Part shown: piece after piece, positions 13,266 to 13,401 of the stretch
How positions within the stretch are numbered: position 1 is the stretch's first letter
Layout: every line of letters starts with the position of its first letter
Source: Candidatus Stahliibacteriota bacterium
Lineage (GTDB): Bacteria > Hydrothermota > Tepidihabitantia > SM23-42
DNA: 13,401 bases
Reading direction: 5' to 3'
Assembly (NCBI GenBank): GCA_004376785.1
Contig: SOIY01000193.1
Span: forward strand, 1-13,401
Translations under genes and position numbers: made by a program
Notes under the pieces: generated by a model
What the model was told of the DNA's origin: nothing
The model's input: the letters and a program-made list of their open reading frames with translations, nothing else
Database searches by the model: none

Positions 13266-13353
13266 GTTCAGAACATTTAAATCGCTATAAGCGTTTGGAT
13301 CGCCCCGCTGTTCTGTCGAACTACCCCGTACGCTGTCGCTACGGGGCAGGCGG
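13266..13353. repeat. Complex hairpin repeat with CCCCGTA...TACGGGG, copy 2
   Basis: GTTCAGAACA (13266-13275) pairs with TGTTCT plus GAAC (13309-13314 and 13318-13321, with a 3-nt bulge), enclosing CGCT-ATA-AGCG. Directly after it, CCCCGTA (13324-13330) pairs with TACGGGG (13340-13346) and is followed by CAGGCGGG. The second hairpin shares its core and flanks with 10471-10502 in the opposite orientation. The element may continue past the window: CCGCC at the last five bases complements GGCGG at 13349-13353. Confidence 0.55.
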
Positions 13354-13401
13354 GATAAATTTGTTTGGTTTATCTTCAGCGAAGCGTGTCTTCAATCCGC
13401 C

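Overview
The window looks like a chromosomal segment of an uncultivated, AT-rich, Gram-negative-type bacterium. Three things point there: an OmpA-family outer-membrane protein with a peptidoglycan-binding domain, a secreted repeat protein ending in a Por/T9SS-like C-terminal sorting tail, and several other exported proteins. That combination fits the FCB group and neighbouring candidate phyla such as WOR-3 (Stahlbacteria). The placement is inference from protein style, not a marker-gene result. I found no tRNA, rRNA, CRISPR array, phage gene, transposase or recognisable defence operon. Most of the window is ordinary housekeeping and envelope content, and the unusual signals lie mainly in the spacers and start regions.

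Layout. (1) 2-1522, plus strand: three overlapping genes, namely the lysine-rich tail of an unknown protein, a DEDDh 3'-5' exonuclease and a calcineurin-like phosphoesterase. They look translationally coupled and may act on nucleic acid. (2) 1525-3000, minus strand: an FAD-dependent phytoene-desaturase/carotenoid-isomerase-like oxidoreductase with a near-consensus promoter, its stop codon 2 nt from the convergent operon. (3) 3162-4982, minus strand: an OmpA-like porin with two carboxypeptidase-regulatory-like beta-sandwich domains, its own promoter and a strong hairpin terminator. (4) 4983-5448: a 466-nt spacer holding that promoter, a short GC hairpin and a long imperfect hairpin. (5) 5449-8152, minus strand: an all-helical protein of unknown function downstream of a full-length malic enzyme, which converts malate to pyruvate and CO2 and makes NAD(P)H. 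(6) 8345-8962, plus strand: a two-TM membrane protein. (7) 9130-10422, plus strand: one seven-module beta-propeller-like secreted protein split by an in-frame TGA. (8) 10639-13114, minus strand: a secreted purple-acid-phosphatase-like phosphoesterase and, upstream of it, a small protein with two tandem DG-containing domains (DUF6982-like). (9) 13115-13401: promoter and repeat-rich spacer.

Recurring themes. Promoters of the form TTGxCx-N16-TAnnnT (N17 once) can be read by eye before most transcription units. Four of them place the -10 box only 6-8 nt before the ATG, implying leaderless mRNAs, while the malic enzyme, OmpA and oxidoreductase genes have strong Shine-Dalgarno sites. Several spacers carry a degenerate tandem array with a 7- or 8-nt period but a different unit sequence each time. 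Two copies, and possibly a third decayed one, of a CCCCGT...ACGGGG hairpin repeat are scattered through the right half.
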